64,000 bases of DNA from Sphingobium sp. MI1205 (GCF_001563285.1 NZ_CP005188.1:2671501-2735500), one strand, 5' to 3'; shown: positions 35,664-46,631, numbered from the stretch's first letter. The notes: generated by a model not told the origin, from the letters alone. Numbers and translations: made by a program.

Positions 35664-36058
35664 CAGATTTTCCCCGAAAAGATGGTGGCCCACAGCGCCA
35701 CGGTGGCAAGCGTCGACAGGACCGGGATCACCAGCGACCATGTCTTGTTGGTGTTGAGTTCATAGCCAGCGCCCAAATCCAGCACGAAATGGCGCAGCCC
35801 CGACATCATATGCTGGAAAAAGAACCAGCTGATGCCGATCATCACCAGATAGCCGATCGGCGACGTCGCGCATTTGACGAAGGTTGCATAGGCTTCCGGG
35901 CCCATTGCTATCGCCATCAGCCACCAGACCACGCCCAGAATCCCGGCGGTGGCGAGGCCGTTTCCGGTCACGCGGTGCAGGATGGAGATCGCCATGTGCG
36001 GTCCCCATTTCCAGATCGTCAAATGCGGCGAGAGCGGCCGGCTCGTGGTTCGCGCCAT
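35663..36058 (-). CDS. sdhC: Succinate dehydrogenase cytochrome b556 subunit SdhC
   Basis: 131 residues. N-terminal RPLSPHLTIWKWGPHMAISILHRVTG and the heme-ligand HMMSGLRHFVLDLGAGYE are classic. Three membrane segments. First gene of sdhC-sdhD-sdhA; the stop overlaps the sdhD start. Confidence 0.95.
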   Translation of the reverse strand: MARTTSRPLSPHLTIWKWGPHMAISILHRVTGNGLATAGILGVVWWLMAIAMGPEAYATFVKCATSPIGYLVMIGISWFFFQHMMSGLRHFVLDLGAGYELNTNKTWSLVIPVLSTLATVALWATIFSGKI

Positions 36059-36159
36059 ATCTACCTACGTCCCTGATGCTTGTCCCTGATTCCCGTCCCC
36101 TTAGGCACGATCGGTCAAGAGGGCAAGCCGCCCCGACGGAGCGGCCGGACGATCACGGC

Positions 36160-36187
36160 TAAGAACTGATTAACCAGATCGCGTTAT
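36160..36187 (+). promoter_or_regulatory. Possible sigma-28 promoter of the chemoreceptor gene
   Basis: TAAG at 36160-36163, 16 bases, then CGCGTTAT at 36180-36187. The -10 matches the fliC element GCCGTTAT at six of eight positions. Spacing is one base longer than in fliC and flgM, so this is tentative. Confidence 0.4.
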
Positions 36188-36226
36188 CACGGGCCTGACG
36201 AAGAAGAGAATTGAGGTTTGCCGCAT

Positions 36227-37558
36227 ATGACGTCCGCCGCATCATCGAAGAGCGAAATGATCGCCAGCATGGCAGAGATCGATCCCACCGGCGAATTGGC
36301 CGCCGGACTTCGGGAAATCCGCGACCTGATCGGCGACGCCGCATCCATCGCTGCGCGCACCTTCTTCGACAGCTATATGGACCAATCGCGCCTGCGCAGC
36401 GTTCTGGCGGCCTCCACGATCGCGAAGATCGAGACAGAGGCGCATGAATATGTGCGACAGAAGCTCAGCTATTATGAAGCAGGCAGCTGGGCTGGCTCCT
36501 GCATCGCCTGCGTCCGGCTCGCCCGCAAGCGCAACCTGCCGCTCGGCGTCGTGCTCACGGCCATTGCGGAAGCGAACAAGCAGCTGACGCAACTGGTCTG
36601 GCAAAAGGCGCCCGACGACGCGGTGCGCATGCGCCTTGTCAACATCATCACCATGGTCAGCATGGTAGACGCGAGCATGATGACCAGCGCCTTTGCCGGC
36701 GACGAGGCGGAAGCGCAGCGCAACGAGCGCCAGCGGATCGGCACCTTGTTCGAACAGCGAATCATGGGAGAGATAGACGGCGCGTCCCAACTGGGCGAAT
36801 CGCTGCGCGAACAGGCAAAGGATGCGTCCGCCGCCACGCGCGGCATGCTGGGCAAGGCGTCCGAAGTCGCCGCCGCCGCCGAACAGTCCGCCATCGCCAT
36901 GCGCGAAGCCGCGCGCACCTCCGCAGGCCTGATCCGCGCGATAGAGGATGCCCGGACCGAAGTGGAAAGCGCCGCCGACGTGGCCCAGCGCGCCGCCCGC
37001 CAGTCGGGCGACGCCGTCACCATGTCCACCACGCTGACCGAACATGCCAAGTCGATCGAATCGATCCTGGGCCTCATCCGCGATATTGCTGGTCAGACCA
37101 ACCTGCTCGCCCTCAACGCCACGATCGAAGCGGCGCGCGCGGGCGATGCTGGCCGTGGCTTTGCCGTCGTCGCGCAGGAAGTAAAGAGCCTCGCCAACCA
37201 GACGGCGCGCGCGACCGACGAGATTGCGGGCAAGATCGCCGACATCCAGGCATCGACCCGCCAGTCGGTGGAAACCAACGAACGCATCCGCGACACCGTG
37301 GGCGAAGTGCAGTCCAGCGCCGACCGCATCCGCCACGCGATGGATGTTCAGGCGCAGACCGTCACCATGATCACCGCCGCCGTCGATGAAACCGCGCTCG
37401 CCGCCGATTCGATGTCCGGCACCATTTCCGCCATCCGCCAGGATACCGAAGTCGTCGCGTCGGAAATCGACCAGCTAGAACGCGGCTTCATAAGCGTCGA
37501 AGGCAAGCTCGCCAGCCTGCGCGCCGCTTCATCCGACTTCGGACGTCAGGTGGCCTGA
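36227..37558 (+). CDS. Soluble chemoreceptor with globin-like sensor domain
   Basis: 443 residues from the ATG at 36227 (GAGG nine bases upstream). No membrane segment or HAMP domain. Residues 20-170 resemble the globin-coupled sensor fold ([23 protein letters not shown] then [18 protein letters not shown]). At the place of the proximal heme His the sequence seems to have Ala (about residue 99), so heme binding is doubtful. The C-terminal signalling domain (about 190-430) has the hairpin tip [33 protein letters not shown]. It lies close to the flagellar genes and may be late-class regulated. Confidence 0.82.
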   Translation: MTSAASSKSEMIASMAEIDPTGELAAGLREIRDLIGDAASIAARTFFDSYMDQSRLRSVLAASTIAKIETEAHEYVRQKLSYYEAGSWAGSCIACVRLARKRNLPLGVVLTAIAEANKQLTQLVWQKAPDDAVRMRLVNIITMVSMVDASMMTSAFAGDEAEAQRNERQRIGTLFEQRIMGEIDGASQLGESLREQAKDASAATRGMLGKASEVAAAAEQSAIAMREAARTSAGLIRAIEDARTEVESAADVAQRAARQSGDAVTMSTTLTEHAKSIESILGLIRDIAGQTNLLALNATIEAARAGDAGRGFAVVAQEVKSLANQTARATDEIAGKIADIQASTRQSVETNERIRDTVGEVQSSADRIRHAMDVQAQTVTMITAAVDETALAADSMSGTISAIRQDTEVVASEIDQLERGFISVEGKLASLRAASSDFGRQVA

Positions 37559-37581
37559 GAGCGGCACGGCACGACTGCAAA

Positions 37582-37706
37582 CCTTCTCCCCTTGGGGAGA
37601 AGGATACGTAGCCTTGCTGCAACGGAGTGAAAGCTAGGCGAAGTTGGATGAGGGGGAGCGGTCTACCGCTCGCCCGTTCCGCACCCGCTTCCCCTCCCCT
37701 CATCAA
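37582..37706 (+). repeat. Palindromic intergenic repeat block before prmA
   Basis: CCTTCTCCCC/GGGGAGAAGG form a perfect ten-pair palindrome with a TT centre (37582-37603). A second, longer pair of arms (GATGAGGGGGAG near 37648 and CTCCCCTCATC near 37694) flanks the rest. The type with CGAAGTTGGATGAGGGG is common between genes of alphaproteobacteria. It may end the chemoreceptor transcript. Confidence 0.6.
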
Positions 37707-37724
37707 AGTTCTAAGGGGCGCGGC

Positions 37725-38723
37725 ATGACCGACGCCGCTTCACCCGCCGCCCAAAGCTGGAAAGTCACCCTGCCCTGCACCCGTGCGGAGGCAGAGGCGC
37801 TGGACGGCGACATCGCGGCCTTCGCGCTGATGGACAGCCCGCCCGTCCTGATGACCAGCGAAGCGACCCCCGACGACGACAATGCCTGGCGCCTCGACGC
37901 CTATTTCGAAGGCCAGCCAAGCCCCACCGCGATCAAGCTGCTCCGCACCCTCGTCCCCAGCGCCGCTGGCACGAAACCGTTGATCGAACAGTTGCCGGAC
38001 GAGGATTGGGTGACGCTCAGCCAGCAGGGCCTTGAACCCGTCACCGCAGGCCGCTTCCACATCCGCAATCTCGCCACGGACCCGCAGCAGCCCGGCCACA
38101 TCAATTTCCTGATCGAAGCGGGCCGCGCTTTCGGCACTGGCCAGCATGAAACCACCGCAGGCTGCCTGCTGATGCTCGACCAGATGCGCCGGATCGGCAT
38201 GCGCTTCGGCAATGTCGCGGATGTCGGCACCGGCACCGGCCTGCTCGCCTTCGCCGCGCTGCACCTGTGGCCCCGCGCCTATGCCACCGCGTCGGATATC
38301 GACCCGATCGCCGTCGATATCAGCGCGCAGAACGCCGCCGCCAACCGCATCCCGCTCGGCCGGGGTCAGGGCCAGCTCGCGCTCTACACGGCAGCGGGCG
38401 TCGATCATCCCGCCATCGCCACCCGCGCGCCCTACGACCTGCTGATCGCCAACATATTGGCAGGCCCGCTGATCGAACTCGCCCCCTCGCTCTGCGCGCT
38501 GGTCGATGAAGGCGGCTCCATCCTGCTCGCCGGATTGCTGAACGAACAGGCCGACGCCGTCCTCGCCGCCTACCGCGCGCAGGGCATGCGCCTGGCCGAG
38601 CGCACCGATCGCGGCGACTGGCCCACCCTGCGCCTGCGCAAGCGCCCCGCCATCGGCTGGAAACGCCCCCGCCGCATCGACCGCCAGGCCCGCGGCGAAG
38701 CGCCGGGTTTCGGGAGCTTGTGA
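37725..38723 (+). CDS. prmA: Ribosomal protein L11 methyltransferase
   Basis: 332 residues from the ATG at 37725 (AGGGG seven bases upstream). The SAM-binding motif is NVADVGTGTGLLAFAAL, and the PrmA-type loop is EAGRAFGTGQHETTAGCL with NILAGPLIELAP later. It trimethylates L11. The last 35 residues are Arg-rich. An upstream open stretch of 27 codons is not counted. Confidence 0.93.
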   Translation: MTDAASPAAQSWKVTLPCTRAEAEALDGDIAAFALMDSPPVLMTSEATPDDDNAWRLDAYFEGQPSPTAIKLLRTLVPSAAGTKPLIEQLPDEDWVTLSQQGLEPVTAGRFHIRNLATDPQQPGHINFLIEAGRAFGTGQHETTAGCLLMLDQMRRIGMRFGNVADVGTGTGLLAFAALHLWPRAYATASDIDPIAVDISAQNAAANRIPLGRGQGQLALYTAAGVDHPAIATRAPYDLLIANILAGPLIELAPSLCALVDEGGSILLAGLLNEQADAVLAAYRAQGMRLAERTDRGDWPTLRLRKRPAIGWKRPRRIDRQARGEAPGFGSL

Positions 38724-38748
38724 CAGCCAAAGCCTGACGCTTTCATCC

Positions 38749-38775
38749 CGTCACCCCAGCGCAAGCTGGGGTCTC
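38749..38775 (+). repeat. Palindromic intergenic repeat, copy 2
   Basis: CACCCCAGC/GCTGGGGTC arms around GCAA, the same element as at 31948 with a compensated base change in both arms, which supports selection for the RNA or DNA hairpin. Confidence 0.7.
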
Positions 38776-38800
38776 TGGCCACATCGCACGCCCTCTCCCA

Positions 38801-38827
38801 GGATCCCAGCTTCCGCTGGGATGACGG
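38801..38827 (-). repeat. Palindromic intergenic repeat, copy 3 (inverted)
   Basis: GATCCCAGC/GCTGGGATG arms around TTCC, ending in ACGG; the same element in the opposite direction, 25 bases after copy 2. Confidence 0.7.
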
Positions 38828-38874
38828 AGGGCATTCATTTATGACGGGGGCCTCACCACTCAAGCGAGGCCGCC

Positions 38875-39594
38875 ATGACCATCACCCGCCGCGTCACCAT
38901 CCATGAAGGCCCCGGCGGCACGTTCGAAAGCCTCGCCGTCTTCGACAGCGCAGCGCAAGGCCCCAGCCCCGGCATCCTCCTCTTCCCCAACGTCCTCGGC
39001 ACAAAGGAAGCCGACTTCGCCTATGCCGAAAAGGTCGCGGCACTCGGCTACACCGTCCTCGTCACCGACCTCTATGGACAGGGCAAGCGCACCGCGCGCG
39101 CCGACCCGGACATGGGCCGCTACATGGCCGAACTCAACGCAGACCGCGCCCTGCTGCGCGACCGGCTGACGGCGGCGCACGCCCTGCTCAAGTCACTCGA
39201 CGAAGTGGACGAAGGCCGCACCGCCGCAATCGGCTTCTGCTTCGGCGGCAAATGCGTGCTCGATCTGGCCCGCAGCGGCGCGGACATAGCGGGCGGCGTC
39301 AGCTTCCACGGCGTCTATGACGCCCCGCCCTTCCCCAATGCCGCCATCAGCGCCCGGCTGCTGATCTGCCACGGCTGGGAAGACCCCATCGCCCCGCCGC
39401 AAGCCACCGTCGCCCTCGCCGAAGAACTGACGCAGGCAGGCTGCGACTGGCAGATCCACGCCTATGGCCACACCGGCCACGCCTTCACCGACCATGCGGT
39501 GAACATGCCCGACAAGGGCCTTGCCTACAGCGCCGACGCCGATCGCCGCAGCTTTCGTTCGATGCGGGATTTTCTGGGGGATTTGTTTGGGTGA
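38875..39594 (+). CDS. Dienelactone hydrolase family protein
   Basis: 239 residues, alpha/beta-hydrolase. The nucleophile motif is GFCFGGKCVLDLARSG (Cys in the GxCxGG elbow, as in dienelactone hydrolase), Asp is near WEDPIAPP, and the His lies in YGHTGHAFTDHAVN. It probably hydrolyses a lactone or ester; substrate unknown. Stands alone between repeats and the FRG gene. Confidence 0.88.
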   Translation: MTITRRVTIHEGPGGTFESLAVFDSAAQGPSPGILLFPNVLGTKEADFAYAEKVAALGYTVLVTDLYGQGKRTARADPDMGRYMAELNADRALLRDRLTAAHALLKSLDEVDEGRTAAIGFCFGGKCVLDLARSGADIAGGVSFHGVYDAPPFPNAAISARLLICHGWEDPIAPPQATVALAEELTQAGCDWQIHAYGHTGHAFTDHAVNMPDKGLAYSADADRRSFRSMRDFLGDLFG

Positions 39595-39699
39595 GGGGTT
39601 TGGCCGGTTGCGGACTATCGCTTTAGGGGACAAATATAGGGATAGCTACCGTTCGAGGCCAATCCACCGTGGAAGTTCGCTATCCGAGCGGCAGACGGT

Positions 39700-40896
39700 T
39701 CACTGACTAGGCGGGGCGAACAGGCGACTGCGCATGTCGCGGCATATCCCGTCTAAGCCGGGGAACAGCGAACCATAGGTGATGCCCATCAATTCAAGCT
39801 CGCGCATAATTTGCGGCTTGCTCTGAATCGGCAAGTCGCAGGCGGTCAGGTAGGACATCCCGTCCGCATCTTCGCGCCCCCGGATAAACGCTTCCACGTC
39901 CGCGACGTTAGTGACAGTTGAGATTGCCTGTTGTGGCGCGTGACGCGGATTACCAGTCGGCATAGACTCAACGACTACGAGCTGGTTCGGGGCCGGATCT
40001 ACAATGAACCCAAGTCTACCGTATCTATTCGTCCAAGCAACACGGTCGAATATGAAGATGCGGGGCGAGACGTTGTTCTCGATCGCCTCCTGAAAGGCGA
40101 AGTAGGCTGCGACGAACGGCGAATAGGACCAGTCCAACATCGGTGTGGGATAGCCGTGGTGCTGAAGAATGCTCCATATCGCTGTATTATGTTGCAAATT
40201 GCCCAACTGTAATGGGTATTTAAGATGTTCAGCGACCGTGCCGAAAAGAAGCTCAATGTCTTGAGTGATCCAGAGGTTCAGGTTCTTGCGCCATGTGCGG
40301 TGAAATGTGGTAGCAAGCTTGAATGGCTGGCGTTGTCCGCGGAAGATAAAATTGCGGGGATGTTGCCCGGTCGCCCAATGACGGAACTGGTCCCACGAGG
40401 ATAGATCGTTTCTAGGGGTTAGGACAGATGCACCATCAGGGTCTGACAACTCCATCGTAATGACGCCTTGCTGACGCTCGTTGGCAACGGACTGCTTCTG
40501 CACTAAGCGTAATACACGTTTCGCTACGCCGGATGTGTCTGTTGGGCCCGGCGAGGCACCCGACCAAGTGACGATTAGCTCCGCACCGATTGATGAAAAC
40601 TCAACATCAATTTCAGGTGGCATCCCGACATCATAATTAGCCGCGATATGCGCTTCCGCATCCCGCCTATGTTCTGCGGTCATCACCCCGCCAGCCGGAT
40701 ATAGATAGATCGTTATGACCTTTGTCCGAAGGGGCTGACCTTTGGCCAAGTTTATATCGAATAGGAAACCTGGTAGATTGCCATTGTCGTAGAAGAGGTA
40801 TCCGCGTCCGACTAAGCCGAAGCCCCTATCCTCAATCTCAATCCTCAACGTCGCAGGTAATTCCCCATCAATCCTGCCTATCCACTGTCCGATCAT
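39700..40896 (-). CDS. FRG-domain protein, intact copy
   Basis: 398 residues from the ATG at 40896 (GGAGG four bases upstream; the paralogue starts at the same place). Residues 1-110 form a beta-rich N-terminal part (MIGQWIGRIDGELPATLRIEIE, YLFYDNGNLPGFLFDINL). The FRG domain runs from about 165 to 390, with NFIFRGQ (182-188), FHRTWRKNLNLW and LQHHGYPTPMLDWSYSPFVAAYFAF. FRG-domain proteins are widespread, of unknown biochemistry, and frequent near mobile or defence genes. No toxin, transposase or nuclease gene adjoins it. GC is visibly lower than its neighbours. Confidence 0.85.
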   Translation of the reverse strand: MIGQWIGRIDGELPATLRIEIEDRGFGLVGRGYLFYDNGNLPGFLFDINLAKGQPLRTKVITIYLYPAGGVMTAEHRRDAEAHIAANYDVGMPPEIDVEFSSIGAELIVTWSGASPGPTDTSGVAKRVLRLVQKQSVANERQQGVITMELSDPDGASVLTPRNDLSSWDQFRHWATGQHPRNFIFRGQRQPFKLATTFHRTWRKNLNLWITQDIELLFGTVAEHLKYPLQLGNLQHNTAIWSILQHHGYPTPMLDWSYSPFVAAYFAFQEAIENNVSPRIFIFDRVAWTNRYGRLGFIVDPAPNQLVVVESMPTGNPRHAPQQAISTVTNVADVEAFIRGREDADGMSYLTACDLPIQSKPQIMRELELMGITYGSLFPGLDGICRDMRSRLFAPPSQ

Positions 40897-40897
40897 G

Positions 40898-40916
40898 TGC
40901 CCTCCGAAAGAGGGCA
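40898..40916 (-). promoter_or_regulatory. Hairpin over the FRG gene ribosome binding site
   Basis: TGCCCTC and GAGGGCA form seven perfect pairs with a five-base loop. On the minus strand the loop-proximal 3' arm contains GGAGG, the ribosome binding site four bases before the ATG at 40896. It could repress translation. The broken paralogue has no such hairpin. Confidence 0.5.
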
Positions 40917-41115
40917 TCATGAGCATTCGGGCTGGAACTTCAAGCGCTCTAGCTGCCCCTCGATCAGCGCCGCGCGAAGCTGTCCGATTATGAGCGGTCA
41001 AGCTGGTCTATCTCGCGGCTGACTGCCATCGCGAGTTCAACTGAACGAATGTCGGCAGCCGAGGTTTGGTCTGAACTTCTCGAACGACCGATTTTGCCTC
41101 CCTACCCCACCCCCC

Positions 41116-42246
41116 TCAAACGTCCCCAATCATCTCCGCCAGCACGCCCAAACAATCCTTCGCCAGCTGCATCGACCGCGCGGGGGACCAGCCGAACTCG
41201 GCGTCCGGCAAATCGTCATTATCCTTGAACGGCATTTCCAGCGTCATCGCCACCGCGCCAAAACGCTGGGCGACCTGATTGGTGGACATGGACAGGTTCG
41301 CCTTGCCCGGAGCGGAAGAGGGATAGCCGCGCTTCGTCTGGAAATCCGGCGTCCGCGCCGCCAGCGTGTCGCGAAAGCGGGTATAAAGGGTCTGCTGCTT
41401 GTCGGTCAGCGCGGGAATCCCTTCAAACCCCGCCAGGAACACCGCCGGGATCGCCTCGTCCCCATGGACGTCCATGGCGAAATCAACGCCCGTCTCGTCC
41501 ATCGCGGCCCGCACCAGAAATACCTCCGGGCTACGCTCCATCGACGGCTCATGCCATTCGCGGTTCAGGTTCACGCCCGCCGCGTTGGTGCGCAAATGCC
41601 CCCTGCGGCTGCCATCGGGGTTCATGTTCGGCACGATATGGAACGTCGCTTGTCGGCGCAGCAGCCGGGCGACCGCATCCTCTTCGTCGCACAGCCGCTC
41701 CAGCGCGCCTTCCATCCACCATTCGGCCATGCTCTCGCCCGGATGCTGCCGCGCATAGAGCCACACCTGCTTTGGCCCGTCCCCCACGCTCAGCAGGTCC
41801 ATCGGCTGCCCATCCAGCGTCACGCCCAGTTCGCGGTGCGCCACGCCCGGCTGGCACGCCGCCCACGCGATCAGGTCATGGTGCCGCTCCATCGAATAGG
41901 GCGCGAAATAGGCCAGCCAGACCGCGTTGACGTCGGGCGACAGGCGGATGGTCAGCGTGCCGTTGGCATAGCTGGTGTCCGCCTGCGTCCAGTTTTCCCG
42001 ATCCTCGCTGACCCGCGCCCTGTAATCCGGCCAGCCATCGGGATAGGCCGACGTCCCGCAATTGGTGATGGCCAGCTCCACCTCGCGTCCCGCCACCCCC
42101 GCGACGCGGAAATGGAACCATTGATAGAAGTCGCTCTGCCGGTCCTTGACGATCTCCAGTTCCGCCCGGACGCTGGCGCCGCTGTCGATGATGGAACGAA
42201 CGCGAATATTGCCGCTGTCGAAAGCGCTGCTGATCGAAATGGTCAT
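41116..42246 (-). CDS. M14 family zinc carboxypeptidase (cytosolic AGBL-like)
   Basis: 376 residues from the ATG at 42246. The N-terminal beta domain typical of the cytosolic carboxypeptidase subfamily (about residues 1-120, [15 protein letters not shown]) precedes the peptidase domain. Zinc ligands lie in [18 protein letters not shown]; substrate-binding [26 protein letters not shown], then the third zinc ligand His in DVHGDEAIP, and the catalytic Glu in [11 protein letters not shown]. No signal peptide. It overlaps the upstream lipoprotein gene by four bases. Confidence 0.9.
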   Translation of the reverse strand: MTISISSAFDSGNIRVRSIIDSGASVRAELEIVKDRQSDFYQWFHFRVAGVAGREVELAITNCGTSAYPDGWPDYRARVSEDRENWTQADTSYANGTLTIRLSPDVNAVWLAYFAPYSMERHHDLIAWAACQPGVAHRELGVTLDGQPMDLLSVGDGPKQVWLYARQHPGESMAEWWMEGALERLCDEEDAVARLLRRQATFHIVPNMNPDGSRRGHLRTNAAGVNLNREWHEPSMERSPEVFLVRAAMDETGVDFAMDVHGDEAIPAVFLAGFEGIPALTDKQQTLYTRFRDTLAARTPDFQTKRGYPSSAPGKANLSMSTNQVAQRFGAVAMTLEMPFKDNDDLPDAEFGWSPARSMQLAKDCLGVLAEMIGDV

Positions 42247-42842
42247 TTGACCGTTATAGTGCGCCCCGATTCGCCCGGATAGCCCCCGATGAGCGCGCTC
42301 GCGAGCTTTTGCGCGGCGATGCCTGGCTGGGCTGCGGGCGTGCCTTCGCGCGCCTGGCTCACCGCCCGCCCTTCCCACAGCGCCGCCGAATCGGCGCGGC
42401 GGCGGATCTGCACCTGCAATTCTGTCGTCACCATATCCTTGGGGCGGCCCGACAGGTTGATGCCGATGCCCACGCCCATGCCGGAAAAGCCGCCACTGCC
42501 CACGCCGCCGCCGACGCCCACGCTCACCGGCCTGCCGTCATTGCCATAGCCGGTCGGGCGGAAGCTGCGGCGCAGGCCGACCAGCGCGACATAGTCGCTC
42601 CGCGCGCCCGCCGACGCCGGGGCGAATCCCACGCGCTGCAATTCCTGCTCCACGGCCGCTGCATAGGTGCGGAATTCCAGTCCCGCGTCCGGGTTGTCGG
42701 GCATTTCCTCCACCGCAATCGTGCCGCTGCGCGCCGGATTGCCGACATGGAACCGCGTCACTTCAACCGGCGGCACCGCCGTGGCGCAGCCCGCCAGCGA
42801 CAGGGCCAATGCGGCGGGGAGGAGGATTTGCTTCATCATCAT
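42243..42842 (-). CDS. DUF4136-like lipoprotein
   Basis: 199 residues from the first of three adjacent ATG codons (GGAG six bases upstream). Signal peptide with lipobox LAGC ([16 protein letters not shown]). The rest fits DUF4136 ([17 protein letters not shown], a Gly-rich [13 protein letters not shown] loop, [18 protein letters not shown] end). Periplasmic, function unknown; coupled to the M14 peptidase gene. Confidence 0.78.
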   Translation of the reverse strand: MMMKQILLPAALALSLAGCATAVPPVEVTRFHVGNPARSGTIAVEEMPDNPDAGLEFRTYAAAVEQELQRVGFAPASAGARSDYVALVGLRRSFRPTGYGNDGRPVSVGVGGGVGSGGFSGMGVGIGINLSGRPKDMVTTELQVQIRRRADSAALWEGRAVSQAREGTPAAQPGIAAQKLASALIGGYPGESGRTITVK

Positions 42843-43040
42843 GCTTGTCTCCGACAGGATGCGTCCGCCATACACGACGCCGCGCGGCTTTTCCCTTCAA
42901 ACATGTGAAGCCACGCCTTTGCTGCATGGCGAATGAACGGGGCAAAAGTACGGCCACCCGCCCTTGACTTTCGCCTGCCCCGCCCATAGGGGCTGCGCTT
43001 CGATTTTCCGATCACGCAAGATTCATCAAAGGCTGGTTCC

Positions 43041-43166
43041 ATGAAGATCCGCAACTCGCTCAAGTCGCTCAAGGGCCGTCACCGGGACAACCGCGTGATC
43101 CGCCGTCGCGGCCGCACCTATGTCATCAACAAGACCAACCGCCGCTTCAAGGCCCGCCAGGGCTGA
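43041..43166 (+). CDS. rpmJ: 50S ribosomal protein L36 (zinc-free type)
   Basis: 41 residues: [17 protein letters not shown], then a basic stretch with YVINKTN and the end FKARQG. This is bL36 of the paralogue type lacking the zinc-binding Cys set, as in most alphaproteobacteria. GG-rich AAAGGCTGGTTCC precedes the ATG. Followed at once by the HAD gene. Confidence 0.95.
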   Translation: MKIRNSLKSLKGRHRDNRVIRRRGRTYVINKTNRRFKARQG

Positions 43167-43782
43167 TTGGCTGCGGGCATCGCCGCCGTCATCTTCGACG
43201 TCGGCAAGGTCCTCTACCATTGGGAGCCTAGGCTCCTCTACGAGCGCCTGATCGATGATGATCGGGCGCTCGACGCGTTTCTGCGCGATGTCGTTTCGCC
43301 GGAATGGCATTTTCAACACGACATGGGCCGCCCCTTCGCGGCAACCAGCGCCGAACTGATCGCGCGCCATCCCGAACATGAACCGCTGATCCGCCTCTGG
43401 GGCGAACGCTTCATCGACAGCGTCCAGCCCGCGATTCCCGGTATGGCCGAACTGGTCCGCGACCTCCATGGCCGCGGCGTTCCCCTCTTCGCCCTCACCA
43501 ATTTCAGCGCGGAATTCTGGACGCCCTTCCACGCCCGCGAAGCCGCGCTCTTCGCGCATTTCCGCGACATCGTCGTGTCGGGCGTGGAACGGATCGCAAA
43601 GCCCGATCCCGCGATCTACCGCCTGGCGCTCGACCGATTCGGCCTGCGCGCGGAAGAGACGCTGTTCATCGACGATCGCGAAGACAATATCGCGGCGGCA
43701 CAAGCGCTCGGCATCCACGGGCACCTGTTCCGCGACGCCCCCACTCTGCGCCGCGACCTGACCGCGCTCGGCCTGCTCGCGC

Positions 43783-43799
<17 letters not shown>
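43167..43799 (+). CDS. HAD-superfamily hydrolase (YihX-like)
   Basis: 210 residues. It starts at a TTG directly after the rpmJ stop (TGA-TTG), so it is probably translated by re-initiation. HAD motif I is VIFDVGKVLYHW (YihX-type, second Asp replaced), motif II LTNFSAEFW, motif III KPDPAIYRLAL and motif IV FIDDREDNIAAAQALG. Probably a sugar- or nucleotide-phosphate phosphatase. It overlaps pyk tail to tail by 17 bases. Confidence 0.87.
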
Positions 43800-45258
<1,459 letters not shown>

Positions 45259-45340
45259 GGGCGCCTCTGCTTTGCCAGGGCGTCGTTTTCGATTATCCGT
45301 GCTGCACGACAGGATGATGTAGATCAGCGAAAGGATCGCC

Positions 45341-45640
45341 GTGGCCGACACCATACTCACCGATACAGTTGCCGCAACCGCCTTCCGCCGGTTGATCGCG
45401 CATTTGCAGCATCGCACGGACGTCCAGAATATCGACCTGATGGGCACGGCGGGCTTCTGCCGCAACTGCCTGGCCGACTGGATCGCGGAGGCCGACGGCA
45501 CGCTCAACCGCGATCAGGCGCGCGAAATCGTCCACGGCATGCCTTTTTCCGAATGGAAACAGCGCCATCAGGGCGAAGCGACCCCCGAACAAATCGCAAA
45601 GATGCAGGAGAGTGTGGCGAAGAACGCCGACAGCCATTAG
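45341..45640 (+). CDS. DUF1244 protein
   Basis: 99 residues from a GTG start with AAGGA six bases upstream. The family motif FCRNCLADWI and HGMPFSEWKQRHQGEAT are clear. A small alphaproteobacterial and gammaproteobacterial family of unknown role. Possibly one unit with gapR 45 bases later. Confidence 0.85.
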   Translation: MADTILTDTVAATAFRRLIAHLQHRTDVQNIDLMGTAGFCRNCLADWIAEADGTLNRDQAREIVHGMPFSEWKQRHQGEATPEQIAKMQESVAKNADSH

Positions 45641-45685
45641 GAGCAGTCGCCAACCCGATTCACATTCTTTCTGGAGATTTGAAAT

Positions 45686-45928
45686 ATGAGCGAGGGCAAC
45701 GTCGCCGCCGATCAGCTACGCCTTCTCATCGAGCGCATCGAGCGGCTCGAGGAAGAAAAGAAGGGCATCGGCGACGACATCAAGGACGTCTATCTGGAGG
45801 CGAAGGCTACCGGCTATGACGCGAAGATCATTCGCCAAATCATTCGCCTGCGGAAAATGGCGCCGCACGACCGCCAGGAAATGGAAGCAGTCCTCCAGAC
45901 CTACTTGGCCGCGCTGGGAATGGAATAA
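45686..45928 (+). CDS. gapR: GapR family DNA-binding protein (DUF2312)
   Basis: 80 residues: coiled coil [40 protein letters not shown], then [11 protein letters not shown]. Matches GapR, the alphaproteobacterial nucleoid protein that binds overtwisted DNA and aids replication in Caulobacter. GGAG-type site upstream. Confidence 0.9.
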   Translation: MSEGNVAADQLRLLIERIERLEEEKKGIGDDIKDVYLEAKATGYDAKIIRQIIRLRKMAPHDRQEMEAVLQTYLAALGME

Positions 45929-45935
45929 CCGCGCA

Positions 45936-46565
45936 TCAATCATCACTGTCCCGATGCGCCCGCCGATAAAGGTCGAGCGCGTCGGGATCGCCTCGCCTCA
46001 GCTCCTGACCAAGCTTTTTCAGGTCAACGACAAGAACCGAAAACTCCTTCACCGTTTCCTCCATCACGCGCAGCGCGATGTCGAGGAACCAGAAAAAGCC
46101 AAGCTTGGCTTTTTCAATTTCCTGTTCGGACACCGCCAGATCCCTGATATTTTTAGGATGCGTGATCCGGTTTCGCATCTTGATGGCGTCTTTCAGATGC
46201 ATCCATCCGACCCCGCCGAAATCGACATCCAGATCGGGGCAGATGGACTGCGCAATTCTGGTCGTCAGCCTGATTATCGCCGTTAGCGATGTATACCGGG
46301 CCTGTTCGACAATTTCTCCCTGCTCGCTGACGGAAAACGACGCCTCGGCCAACGCCATTTCAATAAACGGCGTTGTCGCATCGAACTCTTTCGCCACTGA
46401 CAGGACATGCACCCTGTAAATCCAGGATATTCCTTCGGCCGCGGAAATGATTGTTCTCAACAGATTCCGCCGATCCGTCGGCGAAGCCGAGAGCGCGGCA
46501 AGATCAAGAGCATGCTGCACATCCCCCGCCAGCAGCCGGAGAAATTCCGTATGCTCTCTTTCCAT
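45936..46565 (-). CDS. HEPN-like hypothetical protein
   Basis: 209 residues from the ATG at 46565 (AAGGGG seven bases upstream); the longer frame overlaps ybjQ and is not credible. Wholly helical. It contains DAIKMRNRITHP with Arg131-x4-His136, the pattern of HEPN ribonuclease or nucleotide-binding domains. It stands alone, converging on gapR and diverging from ybjQ, with somewhat lower GC than its neighbours. No partner antitoxin gene is seen, so toxin function is only a possibility. Confidence 0.6.
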   Translation of the reverse strand: MEREHTEFLRLLAGDVQHALDLAALSASPTDRRNLLRTIISAAEGISWIYRVHVLSVAKEFDATTPFIEMALAEASFSVSEQGEIVEQARYTSLTAIIRLTTRIAQSICPDLDVDFGGVGWMHLKDAIKMRNRITHPKNIRDLAVSEQEIEKAKLGFFWFLDIALRVMEETVKEFSVLVVDLKKLGQELRRGDPDALDLYRRAHRDSDD

Positions 46566-46631
46566 AGCTTCGCCCCTTTGTAAGATGCCGCCCATAGCCA
46601 ATCCGCGCTTCGGTCCGAAAGGGATGTTTGC

